This document shows positions 50,301-57,656 of a stretch of 64,000 nt of DNA, piece after piece; within the stretch, counting starts at the first letter, position 1, and each line of letters starts with the position of its first letter. Origin of the DNA: Bog-532 sp963732345 (GTDB lineage Bacteria; Actinomycetota; Actinomycetes; Streptosporangiales; Streptosporangiaceae); NCBI GenBank assembly GCA_963732345.1, contig CAVSZI010000008.1, positions 62,001 through 126,000 on the forward strand, in the 5' to 3' direction. The notes under the pieces are model-generated. The model saw nothing but the letters and a program-made list of their open reading frames with translations, had not been told where the DNA came from and ran no database searches. The translations under genes were made by a program, and so were the position numbers.

Positions 50301-51570
50301 ACGCGGCCAGATCCACCGGCTCGTAACGCGCCTGCACCCGCCCGGCCTCGATGCGGGAAAAGTCGAGCAGGGTGTTGACCAGTTTGCCCAGGCGCAGGCC
50401 GTTGCGGTGAATGACGTCGAGTTCCTGCCGGACGGTCGGGTCATCGGCCGCCAGCCGCGTGCGCAGTTCCTCCAGCGGTCCCATGATCAGGGTGAGCGGC
50501 GTCCGGAACTCGTGGCTGATATTGGAGAAGAAGGCGGTCTTGGCCCGGTCCAGCTCGGCCAGCTCCTCGGCCCGCCGCTGCTGGAACTGGTACGCGACAG
50601 CCCCGTTGATCAGGCCCGCGGCCTGCTGGGCGACCAGCCCGAGGAAGGATACGTAGGCCTCGTCGAGCGCGCGCCCGGCGCTGGCCGAAAGGACGATCAC
50701 CCCGACCGTCTGGCCGCCGGTCTCACCCGGCAGCGGCAGCACCACGGCCTGGGCGGGGGAAGTCTGCCAGCCGCCGGCTGGCAGCGCGGCGAAGCGGGCG
50801 CCCACGTCGGTCAGGGTCACCGGCTGCCCACTGCGCAGGACCTCGCCGGCCGGCCAGCCACCCGGGCCTGAGGCGAGCGGAACGGGCATCTCCTCCGCCG
50901 GGCTGCTCGCGGCCAGGATCGTTTCGTCTGTCCCCGGCTGGCGCAGGTAGATGGCGGCGAACGGGATGTCCGCGGCCGCGCGCTCGAGCGCCCGCCCGAC
51001 GAGGTGGCAGGCCTCGGCCGCGCTGCGGGCGCTGCCCGCCAGGGTCCCCAGGTCCTGGAGCGCGGCGAGCCGGCGCTCGCCGATGACCCGCTCGGTGGTG
51101 TCGCTGACCGCGGTGAATACGCCCCGGACCGTGCCCTGGTCGTCGTGCAGCGGACTGTAGGAGTAGGTCCAGTAGGTCTCCTCCCAGTAGCCGTGCCGGT
51201 TCATCGGGAGCAGCAGGTCTTCGGACCAGGTGGCCTGGCCGCTGGCCATGACGGAGTCCAGCATCGGGCCGATGATGTCCCAGATCTCGGTCCACACCGC
51301 CTCGCCCGGCTTGGCCAGGGCCGGGTGCTTGGTGCCCAGCAGTGGGAGGTACGCGTCGTTGTAGAAGAAGCTGAGCTGCTCGCCCCACCACACGATCATC
51401 GGGAACCGGGAGGTCAGGCAGATCCGGCAGGCGGTGCGCAGACTCGCCGGCCAGCCGTGCGGGTCGCCCAGCGCCGAGTTCGGCCACGGGTAGGCGCGCA
51501 TCCGCCGGGCCATCTCACCGTCACCGGGGAACAGCACGTCCATCGGTTCGGCGCGCTCAGGACCACTCAT
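47371..51570 (-). CDS. Hybrid histidine kinase fused to SpoIIE phosphatase and RsbW-like ATPase
   Basis: This encodes 1399 residues. Domain order: PAS-like (about 50-165), GAF (175-325), HisKA with phospho-His353 (SNISHEFRTPLT), HATPase_c (NLLSNALKFTF; SNEGSGIGLAL), receiver with Asp685 (LVISDVMMPGLDG) and Lys737, PAS (770-885), GAF-like (890-1040), SpoIIE-type PP2C phosphatase (GGDWYD 1075-1080, DCVGHG 1095-1100, YTDGLVE 1212-1218, EDDVALVL), then an RsbW/SpoIIAB-type HATPase (GEACANAVEHGHRH, 1315-1328). No membrane helices are seen, so it is cytoplasmic. It joins two-component phosphotransfer and partner switching in one chain, with opposing kinase and phosphatase domains for the downstream STAS protein. 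Tandem start repeats precede it. Confidence 0.93.
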   Translation of the reverse strand: MSGPERAEPMDVLFPGDGEMARRMRAYPWPNSALGDPHGWPASLRTACRICLTSRFPMIVWWGEQLSFFYNDAYLPLLGTKHPALAKPGEAVWTEIWDIIGPMLDSVMASGQATWSEDLLLPMNRHGYWEETYWTYSYSPLHDDQGTVRGVFTAVSDTTERVIGERRLAALQDLGTLAGSARSAAEACHLVGRALERAAADIPFAAIYLRQPGTDETILAASSPAEEMPVPLASGPGGWPAGEVLRSGQPVTLTDVGARFAALPAGGWQTSPAQAVVLPLPGETGGQTVGVIVLSASAGRALDEAYVSFLGLVAQQAAGLINGAVAYQFQQRRAEELAELDRAKTAFFSNISHEFRTPLTLIMGPLEELRTRLAADDPTVRQELDVIHRNGLRLGKLVNTLLDFSRIEAGRVQARYEPVDLAAFTADLASVFRSAMERAGLSYQVDCAALPEPVYIDREMWEKVVLNLLSNALKFTFDGTVSVTLRPEGGQATLRITDTGVGVAAGEMPRLFERFHRIPNARSRSNEGSGIGLALVRELVGLHGGTITADSIEDAGTTFTIRLPFGHDHLPAANVAPAAGPDMVSAAADPFVEEALRWLPGGEAPLDALPPAVGALLRESPGPAGPAGPPSPASTARVLLADDNADMREYLQRLLRASYQVTAVADGLTALDEVRASAPDLVISDVMMPGLDGLALVAALRADPRTADVPVLLLSARAGQEAAIEGLGAGADDYLVKPFSAAELLARVRANVELARLRNHHARWRAALIDSLHEAFFLCDEAGTVVEINAAFTDMLGYGPEGLPYAAEYAWWPGEDTEPEAHRQLGEAFGQLMRQSKGSFVAPVTHKDGHRLWVAASFNEVQDPDTGRRMVVGTLRDITAEHYAGQREAALAAMGLLLSQASSVPQALQGAINELRRLWQARRVLAVTWEGGKEPSLMSTGAETIWADLPAPLRERISALRRQPLLSPAGGSAAAPGDAPAVDGWAAEVGITVQYPLGLLAVWIDVDAGRPFSAEDRALLALLCGYLGQALHRVHQTDQQRETALALQRAILGPARLPAGFAARYEPANRPLEVGGDWYDIVELPDGRIGIVVGDCVGHGLDAATVMGQLRSACRALLLQDASAAQTLTAMDRFAALIPGAICSTVFCGILDRDEGRLTYSSAGHPPGILALPDGRTQLLEDGRSFPLAVRPDIERIEASCTVPARAGLLLYTDGLVERRRRSMDTGIAQAGAAVHRGASAAVEDLATAIMTAMAPDGGYEDDVALVLYRHPAPLELTFPADSAQLAPVRAALRTWLSRCGLNHKTMQDVLVAAGEACANAVEHGHRHAPGEQIRLRAATTVTQLRLTITDTGRWKISQPVDGTNRGHGIPLMRALMQQVTIEPGDAGTTVDMQLRITP

Positions 51571-51590
51571 CGCGCCTCATCGCGCCTCAT
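51567..51590 (-). CDS. Seven-codon leader ORF overlapping the kinase start
   Basis: ATG at 51590 opens the frame MRRDEAR, and its TGA (51569-51567) overlaps the kinase ATG (51570-51568) as ATGA. The sequence is a tandem 10-bp unit (CGCGCCTCAT on the plus strand, 51571-51580 and 51581-51590, plus partial copies), so each copy supplies a GAGG site and an ATG for the next. It may be a translational-coupling leader or simply repeat slippage that multiplied start codons. Confidence 0.4.
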   Translation of the reverse strand: MRRDEAR

Positions 51591-51597
51591 CGCGCCT
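51571..51597. repeat. Tandem 10-bp repeat at the kinase start
   Basis: Two exact copies of CGCGCCTCAT (51571-51580, 51581-51590) are followed by a partial third (51591-51597). On the minus strand every unit reads ATGAGGCGCG. Gain or loss of one unit would change the number of upstream starts and the leader frame without altering the kinase frame. Confidence 0.75.
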
Positions 51598-51745
51598 TCC
51601 TGCCGGCCCGCCGTCCCACGCGGGCGCCGTCTGCGGTGCCCGGAGGTGCCACGGGGATGCGATAAGTTGTCTGCTGCGAACTTCCCGGCAGGTGCACCTG
51701 GCACCTGTCCGGTAAGGCGTGAAATCCGGCCAGGAGGCGCTGGAG

Positions 51746-51910
51746 ATGCCAGCGTCGTCCCATCCGGCCGTCACGTCTCTTCCGGAACAATATCGCTCGG
51801 GAGGCTCGGTGCCTCAGGCTGATCCAGATCTCGCGGTCACGCTGCACCCGCATCCGGGTGGCCCGTGGTCCTACGCCACCGTCGACGCGGCCTCCCGCGC
51901 CCTCAAGTAG
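51746..51910 (+). CDS. Possible small protein, unknown
   Basis: This encodes 54 residues from an ATG with a GGAGG eight bases upstream, in the 372-base region (51571-51942) between the divergent kinase genes. The product is polar and Pro/Ser/Ala-rich (LAVTLHPHPGGPWSYATVD), without a membrane segment or known motif. The good ribosome site is the only strong argument. The rest of the region shows a CAGGTGCACCTG palindrome at 51689-51700 and nothing else recognised. Confidence 0.35.
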   Translation: MPASSHPAVTSLPEQYRSGGSVPQADPDLAVTLHPHPGGPWSYATVDAASRALK

Positions 51911-51942
51911 CGAGGGCGCGGGACAGGCCACACAATGAGGAC

Positions 51943-54462
51943 ATGATCGCAGCTTCCGAGTTGGCCCAGGTAGTGGCGGCGCCGCTGCTGTCCGTGTCCG
52001 GTCTCGGTGTCACATTCGGGTCCGTGCGGGCCCTGGACGGGGTGAACCTCACGGTCCGCCCTGGTGAGCTTGTCGCCCTGGCCGGGGAGAACGGGGCCGG
52101 CAAGACGACGCTGGTACGCTGCATCGCCGGCGACATCACCCCCACGCAGGGCGAGATCTTCCTCTCCGGCCGCCGGGTCGATCCGAACCCGGCCGCTGTG
52201 GCCCGCCAGGGCGTCGCCGTGGTCTGGCAGGACCTGGCGCTGTGCGAGAACCTCGACGTGGCGGCGAACGTTCTGCTCGGCCGGGAGACGCGCCGGATGA
52301 TCTTCTCCGAAAGCCGTTCCCACGCGGCCGCGGCGTCGCTGCTGGACAGTCTCGGTATCCCGATCCGGAACACCGCCCGTCTGGTCAGCTCCCTGTCGGG
52401 CGGCCAGCGCCAGCTGGTGGCCGTGGCCCGCGCCATGGGCAGCCAGCCGCGGCTGCTGGCCCTGGACGAACCCACCGCATCGCTCGGGGTCATGGAGGCG
52501 GCCCAGGTCGAGGAGCTCATCGCCGGGCTGCGGGAAAAGGGCACCACGATCCTGCTCGCGTGCCACGATATCGACCAGATGTTCCGGCTGGCCGACCGGA
52601 TCCTGGTGCTGCGGCAGGGCCGGATCGTCGCCGATCTGGACCCGCTGAGCACCCACCCGGACGACGTGGTGGCCTTGCTGTCGGGACAGCCGGTGGACTC
52701 CACCGCGCGCCGCCAGCTGACCCGGCTGCACGGCCTCGCCGACCGGCTGGTGTCGGCCGATCCCTCATCGAGCCTGTCGCTGATCCTGTCCGCGCTCGGC
52801 GCGGCCCTCGGCACGGAGCAGCTGTGCATGCATCTGGTCCGGGATCAGCGGCTGATCTGCGCGGCTTCCCTCGGGTTCGCACCGGGCCAGCTGGCCGCGT
52901 GGGCCCAGCTGCCCTTCGGGCCGGCGGGCGGCCCGGTGGGCCTGGCCGCGCAGTCGGAGAGGCCGGTCATCGAAGCAAACGTGCGGGCCAGCACGGCCTG
53001 GATGCCGTTCGCTGATCTGGCCAGGATTGCCGGGGTCGCGAGTTCCTGGTCGGTTCCGGTGGCCGGGCCGGGCGGGCTGAGCGGCATCATCACGGTCTTC
53101 CGGCCGCGGACCGGCCTGCCGCAACGCCAGGAGCTTCAGCTCGTCACCCTGTACGCCGGGTACGCGGCGAGCACGGTCGAGCGGGACCGGCTGCTGGAAC
53201 AGGCCACCGCGCGCAACCGCGTGCTGGAGACGATCCGCGAGATGCTGGAGAACCTCGCAGGACCCATCCCGGTCACCGACGGCCTGGTCATCGCCGTCCA
53301 GGCGCTGCGCCACGGTCTGCAGGCCGACGAGGTCGCCCTGGTGACCAGGCCGGACGGGGAAGTCCCGCGATGGCGGGCGTTCGCCGGGTCGCCGGGCGGT
53401 GACCCCGCGACGGCGTCCCCCGCCTTGCGGGTCGCCGCGGACTCCGTGCTGGCCGAGGCCAGCAGAGACGGCGCCACGCGGCAGCTGACGAGCAGTCAGG
53501 GACGGCGGGTGCGCCTGGTGCCCTTCACCGCGGCGAACGGGCTGGCCGTATTGCTCGCGAGCTGGAAACAGCCCAGCGCGGGGAAAGCCGCCCAGGAGGA
53601 AAACGCTCTGATGGAAGATGCGGCGCACTCGCTGCGGCTGGCCCTGGACCGGGAAGAGGCCGGCCTGGCCCACCAGGAGGCCGCCGCCCTGCGCCGGTCC
53701 GGTGAACTGCAGCGGGACTTCCTGTCCCGGCTGAGCCATGAGCTGCGCACGCCGCTGACCGCGATCCGGGGATACGCCTCAAGTCTCATGCAGCCGGACG
53801 TGACCTGGGACCGTGGCTCTCAGGACCGATTCCTCGAGCGCATCGCCGCCGAGTCGGCCCGGCTCGGGCGCCTCGTCGACGACCTGCTCGACTTCTCCAC
53901 CATCGAATCGGGTCTCATGCGGTTGCAGCCGGACTGGTGTGACATACCGCTGGTGCTCCAGGCGGCCATCGCCTGCCTGCCGCCGGCCGGGACGGCCGCC
54001 GTCTCGGTCCAGTGTGATCCGGGGCTGCCCGCGGTCTGGGCCGATCACGACCGGCTGGAACAGGTGTTCGTCAACCTGATCAACAACGCGGTCGGGCATA
54101 ACCCGGCGGGCACCCGCGTCCTGGTCACCGCGGACGTCGAGACACCCTCGGAGGTCATGATCAGCGTCACCGACGACGGCACGGGCATACCCGACGATCT
54201 GGCGGTGGCGCCGTTCGAGGCGGGGCGCAAGCGGCGGACCCGGACGGGCGGAGCGGGGCTCGGCCTGTCCATCGCGCACGGGATTGTCCAGGCGCACGGC
54301 GGCCGCATCGAGTTGCGGCGGCTGCCCCGGGGCTCTCGCTTCCGCGTCGTCCTCCCGGTCGAGGCGGCCGACCATCTCGCCGAGACCGCGGAGCATCGCG
54401 CGGGTGACGTGGCGGTCCTGGTACCCGGCGGCGCCGCCGGGGGAGGAAACCACCGTGGCTGA
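51943..54462 (+). CDS. ABC-transporter ATPase domain fused to GAF-containing histidine kinase
   Basis: This encodes 839 residues from the ATG at 51943. Residues 15-250 are a complete ABC ATPase of the sugar-importer type: Walker A GENGAGKTT (48-56), WQDLALCENLDVAANVLLGR, signature LSGGQRQ (151-157), Walker B LLALDEPTASLG, switch His208. Two GAF-like regions follow (about 270-415 and 425-575), then HisKA with His599 (SRLSHELRTPLTAIRGYASS) and HATPase (NLINNAVGHN; DDGTG; GAGLGLS). No membrane helices are present. The ABC domain resembles the importer ATPase encoded at 56.6 kb (VYQDLALCDNLD). The kinase likely docks on the permease or senses ATPase state. Its end overlaps the response regulator by eight bases. 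Confidence 0.92.
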   Translation: MIAASELAQVVAAPLLSVSGLGVTFGSVRALDGVNLTVRPGELVALAGENGAGKTTLVRCIAGDITPTQGEIFLSGRRVDPNPAAVARQGVAVVWQDLALCENLDVAANVLLGRETRRMIFSESRSHAAAASLLDSLGIPIRNTARLVSSLSGGQRQLVAVARAMGSQPRLLALDEPTASLGVMEAAQVEELIAGLREKGTTILLACHDIDQMFRLADRILVLRQGRIVADLDPLSTHPDDVVALLSGQPVDSTARRQLTRLHGLADRLVSADPSSSLSLILSALGAALGTEQLCMHLVRDQRLICAASLGFAPGQLAAWAQLPFGPAGGPVGLAAQSERPVIEANVRASTAWMPFADLARIAGVASSWSVPVAGPGGLSGIITVFRPRTGLPQRQELQLVTLYAGYAASTVERDRLLEQATARNRVLETIREMLENLAGPIPVTDGLVIAVQALRHGLQADEVALVTRPDGEVPRWRAFAGSPGGDPATASPALRVAADSVLAEASRDGATRQLTSSQGRRVRLVPFTAANGLAVLLASWKQPSAGKAAQEENALMEDAAHSLRLALDREEAGLAHQEAAALRRSGELQRDFLSRLSHELRTPLTAIRGYASSLMQPDVTWDRGSQDRFLERIAAESARLGRLVDDLLDFSTIESGLMRLQPDWCDIPLVLQAAIACLPPAGTAAVSVQCDPGLPAVWADHDRLEQVFVNLINNAVGHNPAGTRVLVTADVETPSEVMISVTDDGTGIPDDLAVAPFEAGRKRRTRTGGAGLGLSIAHGIVQAHGGRIELRRLPRGSRFRVVLPVEAADHLAETAEHRAGDVAVLVPGGAAGGGNHRG

Positions 54463-55159
54463 TCCGGCCGCCAACACCCGCGTTCTGGTGGTCGAGGATG
54501 ACCCCAACATCGTCGACCTGATCCGGTCGAACCTGGCCGTACGGGGTTTCGACACCGTGGTCTCCCAGGACGGTATGCGGGTCCTCAAACTGCTGGAAAC
54601 CGAGGACCCGGACATCGTGCTGCTCGACCTGATGCTGCCCGAGGCCGACGGGTTCGAGCTGTGCCGGCAGATCCGCGAGCGGTCCCTCGTCGGGATCATC
54701 GTGGTATCGGCGCGCGGCGGTGAACGCGACAAGGTGACGGCGCTCAACATGGGCGCCGACGACTACCTGACCAAGCCGTTCAGCATCGAGGAACTGCTGG
54801 CCCGCATCACCGCCACGCTGCGCCGCACGCGGCCGGCCGTGCTGCCGGAGCCGCAGACACCGGTGGTGGTCGCGGGGGACATCACGATCGACCTCGCCCG
54901 GCAGCAGGTGACCCGGCTCGGGCAGCCGGTACACCTGACTCCCACGGAGTTCGCCCTGCTGCGGGAGCTGGCCACCAACCGCGGGAAGCTGCTGACGCAC
55001 TCACACCTGCTCCGCCGTGTATGGGGTCATGGATATGAGACCGAGACCGAATACGTCCGTGTCTACGTGCGCCGTCTGCGGGCGAAATTGGAGGTCGAGG
55101 GGGGCGAGCCGCTGATCCTCACCCAGCCGCGGGCGGGCTACCGTTTCGCGCCGGAGTAA
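54455..55159 (+). CDS. OmpR/PhoB-family response regulator
   Basis: This encodes 234 residues from the GTG at 54455, behind GGAGG and inside the end of the kinase gene. The receiver domain has acidic residues in VVEDDPN, phospho-acceptor Asp58 (IVLLDLMLP), the conserved Ser in VVSARG and Lys107 in TKPF. The winged helix DNA-binding domain (about 135-230) has LTPTEFALLRELATNRGKLL and YVRVYVRRLRAKLE. It is the cognate partner of the ABC-kinase by overlap. The sugar importer starts 183 bases downstream, and GTTAA repeats in that gap are candidate binding sites. Confidence 0.96.
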   Translation: MADPAANTRVLVVEDDPNIVDLIRSNLAVRGFDTVVSQDGMRVLKLLETEDPDIVLLDLMLPEADGFELCRQIRERSLVGIIVVSARGGERDKVTALNMGADDYLTKPFSIEELLARITATLRRTRPAVLPEPQTPVVVAGDITIDLARQQVTRLGQPVHLTPTEFALLRELATNRGKLLTHSHLLRRVWGHGYETETEYVRVYVRRLRAKLEVEGGEPLILTQPRAGYRFAPE

Positions 55160-55184
55160 CGATATGGCCTCTTTCTCGCCGCGT

Positions 55185-55231
55185 GTTAACACTATTTTTA
55201 TGGCGGCGCGGCGATGTTAAGGGCGCGTTAA
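55185..55231 (+). promoter_or_regulatory. GTTAA repeats, candidate response regulator sites
   Basis: GTTAA occurs at 55185-55189, 55216-55220 and 55227-55231, all in the same orientation. The last two start 11 bases apart, the head-to-tail spacing typical of OmpR/PhoB dimers, and the first is 31 bases (about three turns) upstream. The stretch is AT-rich against the GC-rich background and lies between the response regulator gene and the sugar-binding protein gene. Confidence 0.5.
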
Positions 55232-55342
55232 TTCCCTTAGGTTTATGGTTTCGGTCAAAAGCTGAGTTCGCAGTAGCTCCCGCGCGGAAGGGCGCAAGTC
55301 GCACCCCTCACTGCGGACCCGCCTACAGTCGAGGTGATTTGT

Positions 55343-56569
55343 TTGAATCTGTTGACCAGAATTAGCTGGACGTCAGCGGTCGCTATAACCGCTGGTGTCG
55401 CGCTTGCGGCATGCAGTAGCAGCGGTAGCAGTACGCCGTCTTCGTCCGCCTCAAGCTCCAGTTCCGGCTCGTCCGGCAGCGTGCCGAGCGTTTCCGCTTC
55501 GTCATTTACCCGAGACTTCTCTGTTATGTCACAGCTGAAGCCGCTCGTGGCCAAGGGCAAAGGCAGCGTCGCCGTGATTCTGCCGGACACGGTTACGTCA
55601 GCGCGTTACACCGAATTCGACGCGCCATACCTGACGAAGGCCTTTACGACGGCGGGCCTGACGCCGTCCCAGTTCTCCGTGGCGAACGCACAGGGCAGCG
55701 ACAGTACGCAGTTCACCGACGCGCAGGAGGCCATCACCAAGGGCGCGACCGTGCTGGTCGTGGACCCGCTCGACTCCGGCACCGGGGCGAAGATCGAATC
55801 TTACGCCAAGCAGCACGGCGTCGCGGTGATCGACTACGACCGGCTCACGCTCGGCGGCAGCAGGCAGTACTACGTTAGCTTCGACAACGTCAAGGTCGGC
55901 ACGCTGATCGGCAACGGCATGGTCACCTGCGCCGCGGCCTGGAACGTGAAGAGCCCGCAGGTGCTCGTCATGAGGGGCGCGCCCACCGACAACAACGCGA
56001 CCCTGTTCGCCCAGGGCTATGAGGCTGTGCTGGCGCCGAAGTTCTCCAGCGGCACCTGGAAGCAGGTCGGCCAGGCCGCCGGAACCTGGGACCCGCCCAC
56101 AGCGGAGACCGAGTTCCAGCAGCAGTACACCGCACACAAGACCATCAACGCGGTGCTCGTGCCGAACGACGAGAACGCCGCGCCGATCATTCACTACCTG
56201 CAGTCGCTGGGTGTCAAGCCGAAGACCTTCCCGGTCACCGGGCAGGACGCCACGCTCGTCGGCCTGCAGAACATCCTCGCGGGTTACCAGTGCGGTACCG
56301 CGTACAAGCCCATCTACCTGGAGGCCCAGGCCGCCGCGGCGCTGGCCATATACCTGCGCGCCGGCGTCACCCCGCCGACGGCGCTGGCCAACGGCCACGT
56401 CACCGATACGCAGACCAAGGCAATCGTCGCGTCGGTGCTGCTGACGCCGATGTGGGTCACCCCGTCCAACATGAACAGCACGGTCGTCGCAGACAACTTC
56501 GTTCCGGCCTCGCAGCTGTGCGCCGGTAGCTACGCCAGCGACTGCAAGGCCAACAACATCACTCCATGA
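55343..56569 (+). CDS. Xylose-type sugar-binding lipoprotein (XylF-like)
   Basis: This encodes 408 residues from the TTG at 55343, which has GAGG at correct spacing; the GTG at 55334 lies on that site itself and is less likely. A lipoprotein signal ends at Cys24 (GVALAACSSSG), followed by a long Ser-rich linker. The mature domain has VAVIDYDRLTLGGSRQYYVS, FDNVKVG, NDENAAPIIHYLQSLGV and VTGQDATLVGLQNILAGYQC, which closely parallel E. coli XylF (YDRMINDADIDFYISFDNEK, SGQDAD). It captures the sugar for the downstream ATPase and permease. A pentose such as xylose is the best guess; related ChvE-type proteins bind other sugars. Confidence 0.92.
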   Translation: MNLLTRISWTSAVAITAGVALAACSSSGSSTPSSSASSSSSGSSGSVPSVSASSFTRDFSVMSQLKPLVAKGKGSVAVILPDTVTSARYTEFDAPYLTKAFTTAGLTPSQFSVANAQGSDSTQFTDAQEAITKGATVLVVDPLDSGTGAKIESYAKQHGVAVIDYDRLTLGGSRQYYVSFDNVKVGTLIGNGMVTCAAAWNVKSPQVLVMRGAPTDNNATLFAQGYEAVLAPKFSSGTWKQVGQAAGTWDPPTAETEFQQQYTAHKTINAVLVPNDENAAPIIHYLQSLGVKPKTFPVTGQDATLVGLQNILAGYQCGTAYKPIYLEAQAAAALAIYLRAGVTPPTALANGHVTDTQTKAIVASVLLTPMWVTPSNMNSTVVADNFVPASQLCAGSYASDCKANNITP

Positions 56570-56600
56570 CCGTAAAATCCCGGCACCAGAACGGACGTGT

Positions 56601-57656
56601 TTGGTGACCACACCAAGCGCCGCCGACGGCGCCCGGCCCGCCTCATCAGGCGGCCGGGCGCCGTCTCCCGCGGCAGAGACCACGAACCCGGCTGGCCGCA
56701 CCGCCCGGGAGCCACCGCTGCTGGAGCTGCGCGGCATCGGCAAGAACTTCGGCCCCGTGCGGGCGCTGAGCGACATCAACCTGACCATCCCGGTCGGCCA
56801 GGTCACCGCGCTCGTCGGCGACAACGGCGCGGGAAAGTCCACCCTGATCAAGACCATCTCCGGCATCTGGCAGGCGGACCACGGCGAGGTCCTCTGGCAG
56901 GGCCGCCCCGTGCACCTGCACAGCCCGAAGGCCGCCGCCGACCTCGGGATCGCCACCGTCTACCAGGACCTCGCCCTGTGCGACAACCTGGACATCGTGC
57001 AGAACATGTTCCTCGGCCGCGAGGAAATGAAGTACCTCCAGCTGGATGAGATCAGCATGGAACTGGCGGCTAAGCAGACACTGGCCGACCTGTCGGTGGT
57101 GACGGTGCGCTCCATCCGCCAGCCGGTCGGCTCCCTGTCCGGTGGCCAGCGCCAGGCGGTCGCGGTGGCCAAGGCCGTGATGCAGCAGGCCCAGCTCGTG
57201 ATCATGGACGAGCCCACGGCGGCACTGGGCGTCACCCAGACCCGCGTCGTGCTGGAGCTCATTGACCAGCTCTCCAGCCGCGGCATCGGAGTCCTGGTCA
57301 TCTCGCACAACCTGAACGACGTCATACAGGTCGCCGACTGGGTCGCTGTCCTGTACCTCGGCCGTCTCGCCGCCGTCGCGCCCATCGATGAACTCGATAC
57401 GGCGTCGATCGTGGAGCTGATGACCACCGGCCGGTCTGGCCGCCTGGGCGCAGCCCCGGGCGAGCCCGCCCACGCCGCGAGCCAGCCAGGCAGCGCGAGC
57501 CAGCCAGGCAGCGCGAGCCAGCCAGGCAGCGCGAGCCAGCCAGGCAGCGCGAGCCAGCCAGGCAGCGCGAGCCAGCCAGGCACCGACCCCCGCGCCCCGG
57601 CTGGCGGCACGCCCGCCAACGGGACCGTGGGGAATCACACAGGAGAGGCGCCGTGA
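56601..57656 (+). CDS. Sugar ABC importer ATPase, single-domain XylG/RbsA-like
   Basis: This encodes 351 residues; starts TTG 56601 and GTG 56604 are both possible. Walker A is GDNGAGKST, the Q-loop region YQDLALCDNLDIVQNMFLGR, signature LSGGQRQAVAVAKAV, Walker B LVIMDEPTAALG and switch His in VISHNLND. Unlike XylG or RbsA, which have two ATPase halves, only one cassette is present, so it should work as a homodimer. The last 80 residues are non-catalytic and include six SASQPG-type tandem repeats. The stop overlaps the permease start as GTGA. Confidence 0.94.
   Translation: MVTTPSAADGARPASSGGRAPSPAAETTNPAGRTAREPPLLELRGIGKNFGPVRALSDINLTIPVGQVTALVGDNGAGKSTLIKTISGIWQADHGEVLWQGRPVHLHSPKAAADLGIATVYQDLALCDNLDIVQNMFLGREEMKYLQLDEISMELAAKQTLADLSVVTVRSIRQPVGSLSGGQRQAVAVAKAVMQQAQLVIMDEPTAALGVTQTRVVLELIDQLSSRGIGVLVISHNLNDVIQVADWVAVLYLGRLAAVAPIDELDTASIVELMTTGRSGRLGAAPGEPAHAASQPGSASQPGSASQPGSASQPGSASQPGSASQPGTDPRAPAGGTPANGTVGNHTGEAP
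57477..57584 (+). repeat. Six tandem 18-bp repeats in the ATPase gene
   Basis: GCGAGCCAGCCAGGCAGC is repeated five times exactly from 57477, with a sixth copy (57567-57584) differing at one base. It encodes a (SQPGSA)n tail on the transporter ATPase. Exact copies imply recent expansion and probable length variation among strains. Confidence 0.92.
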
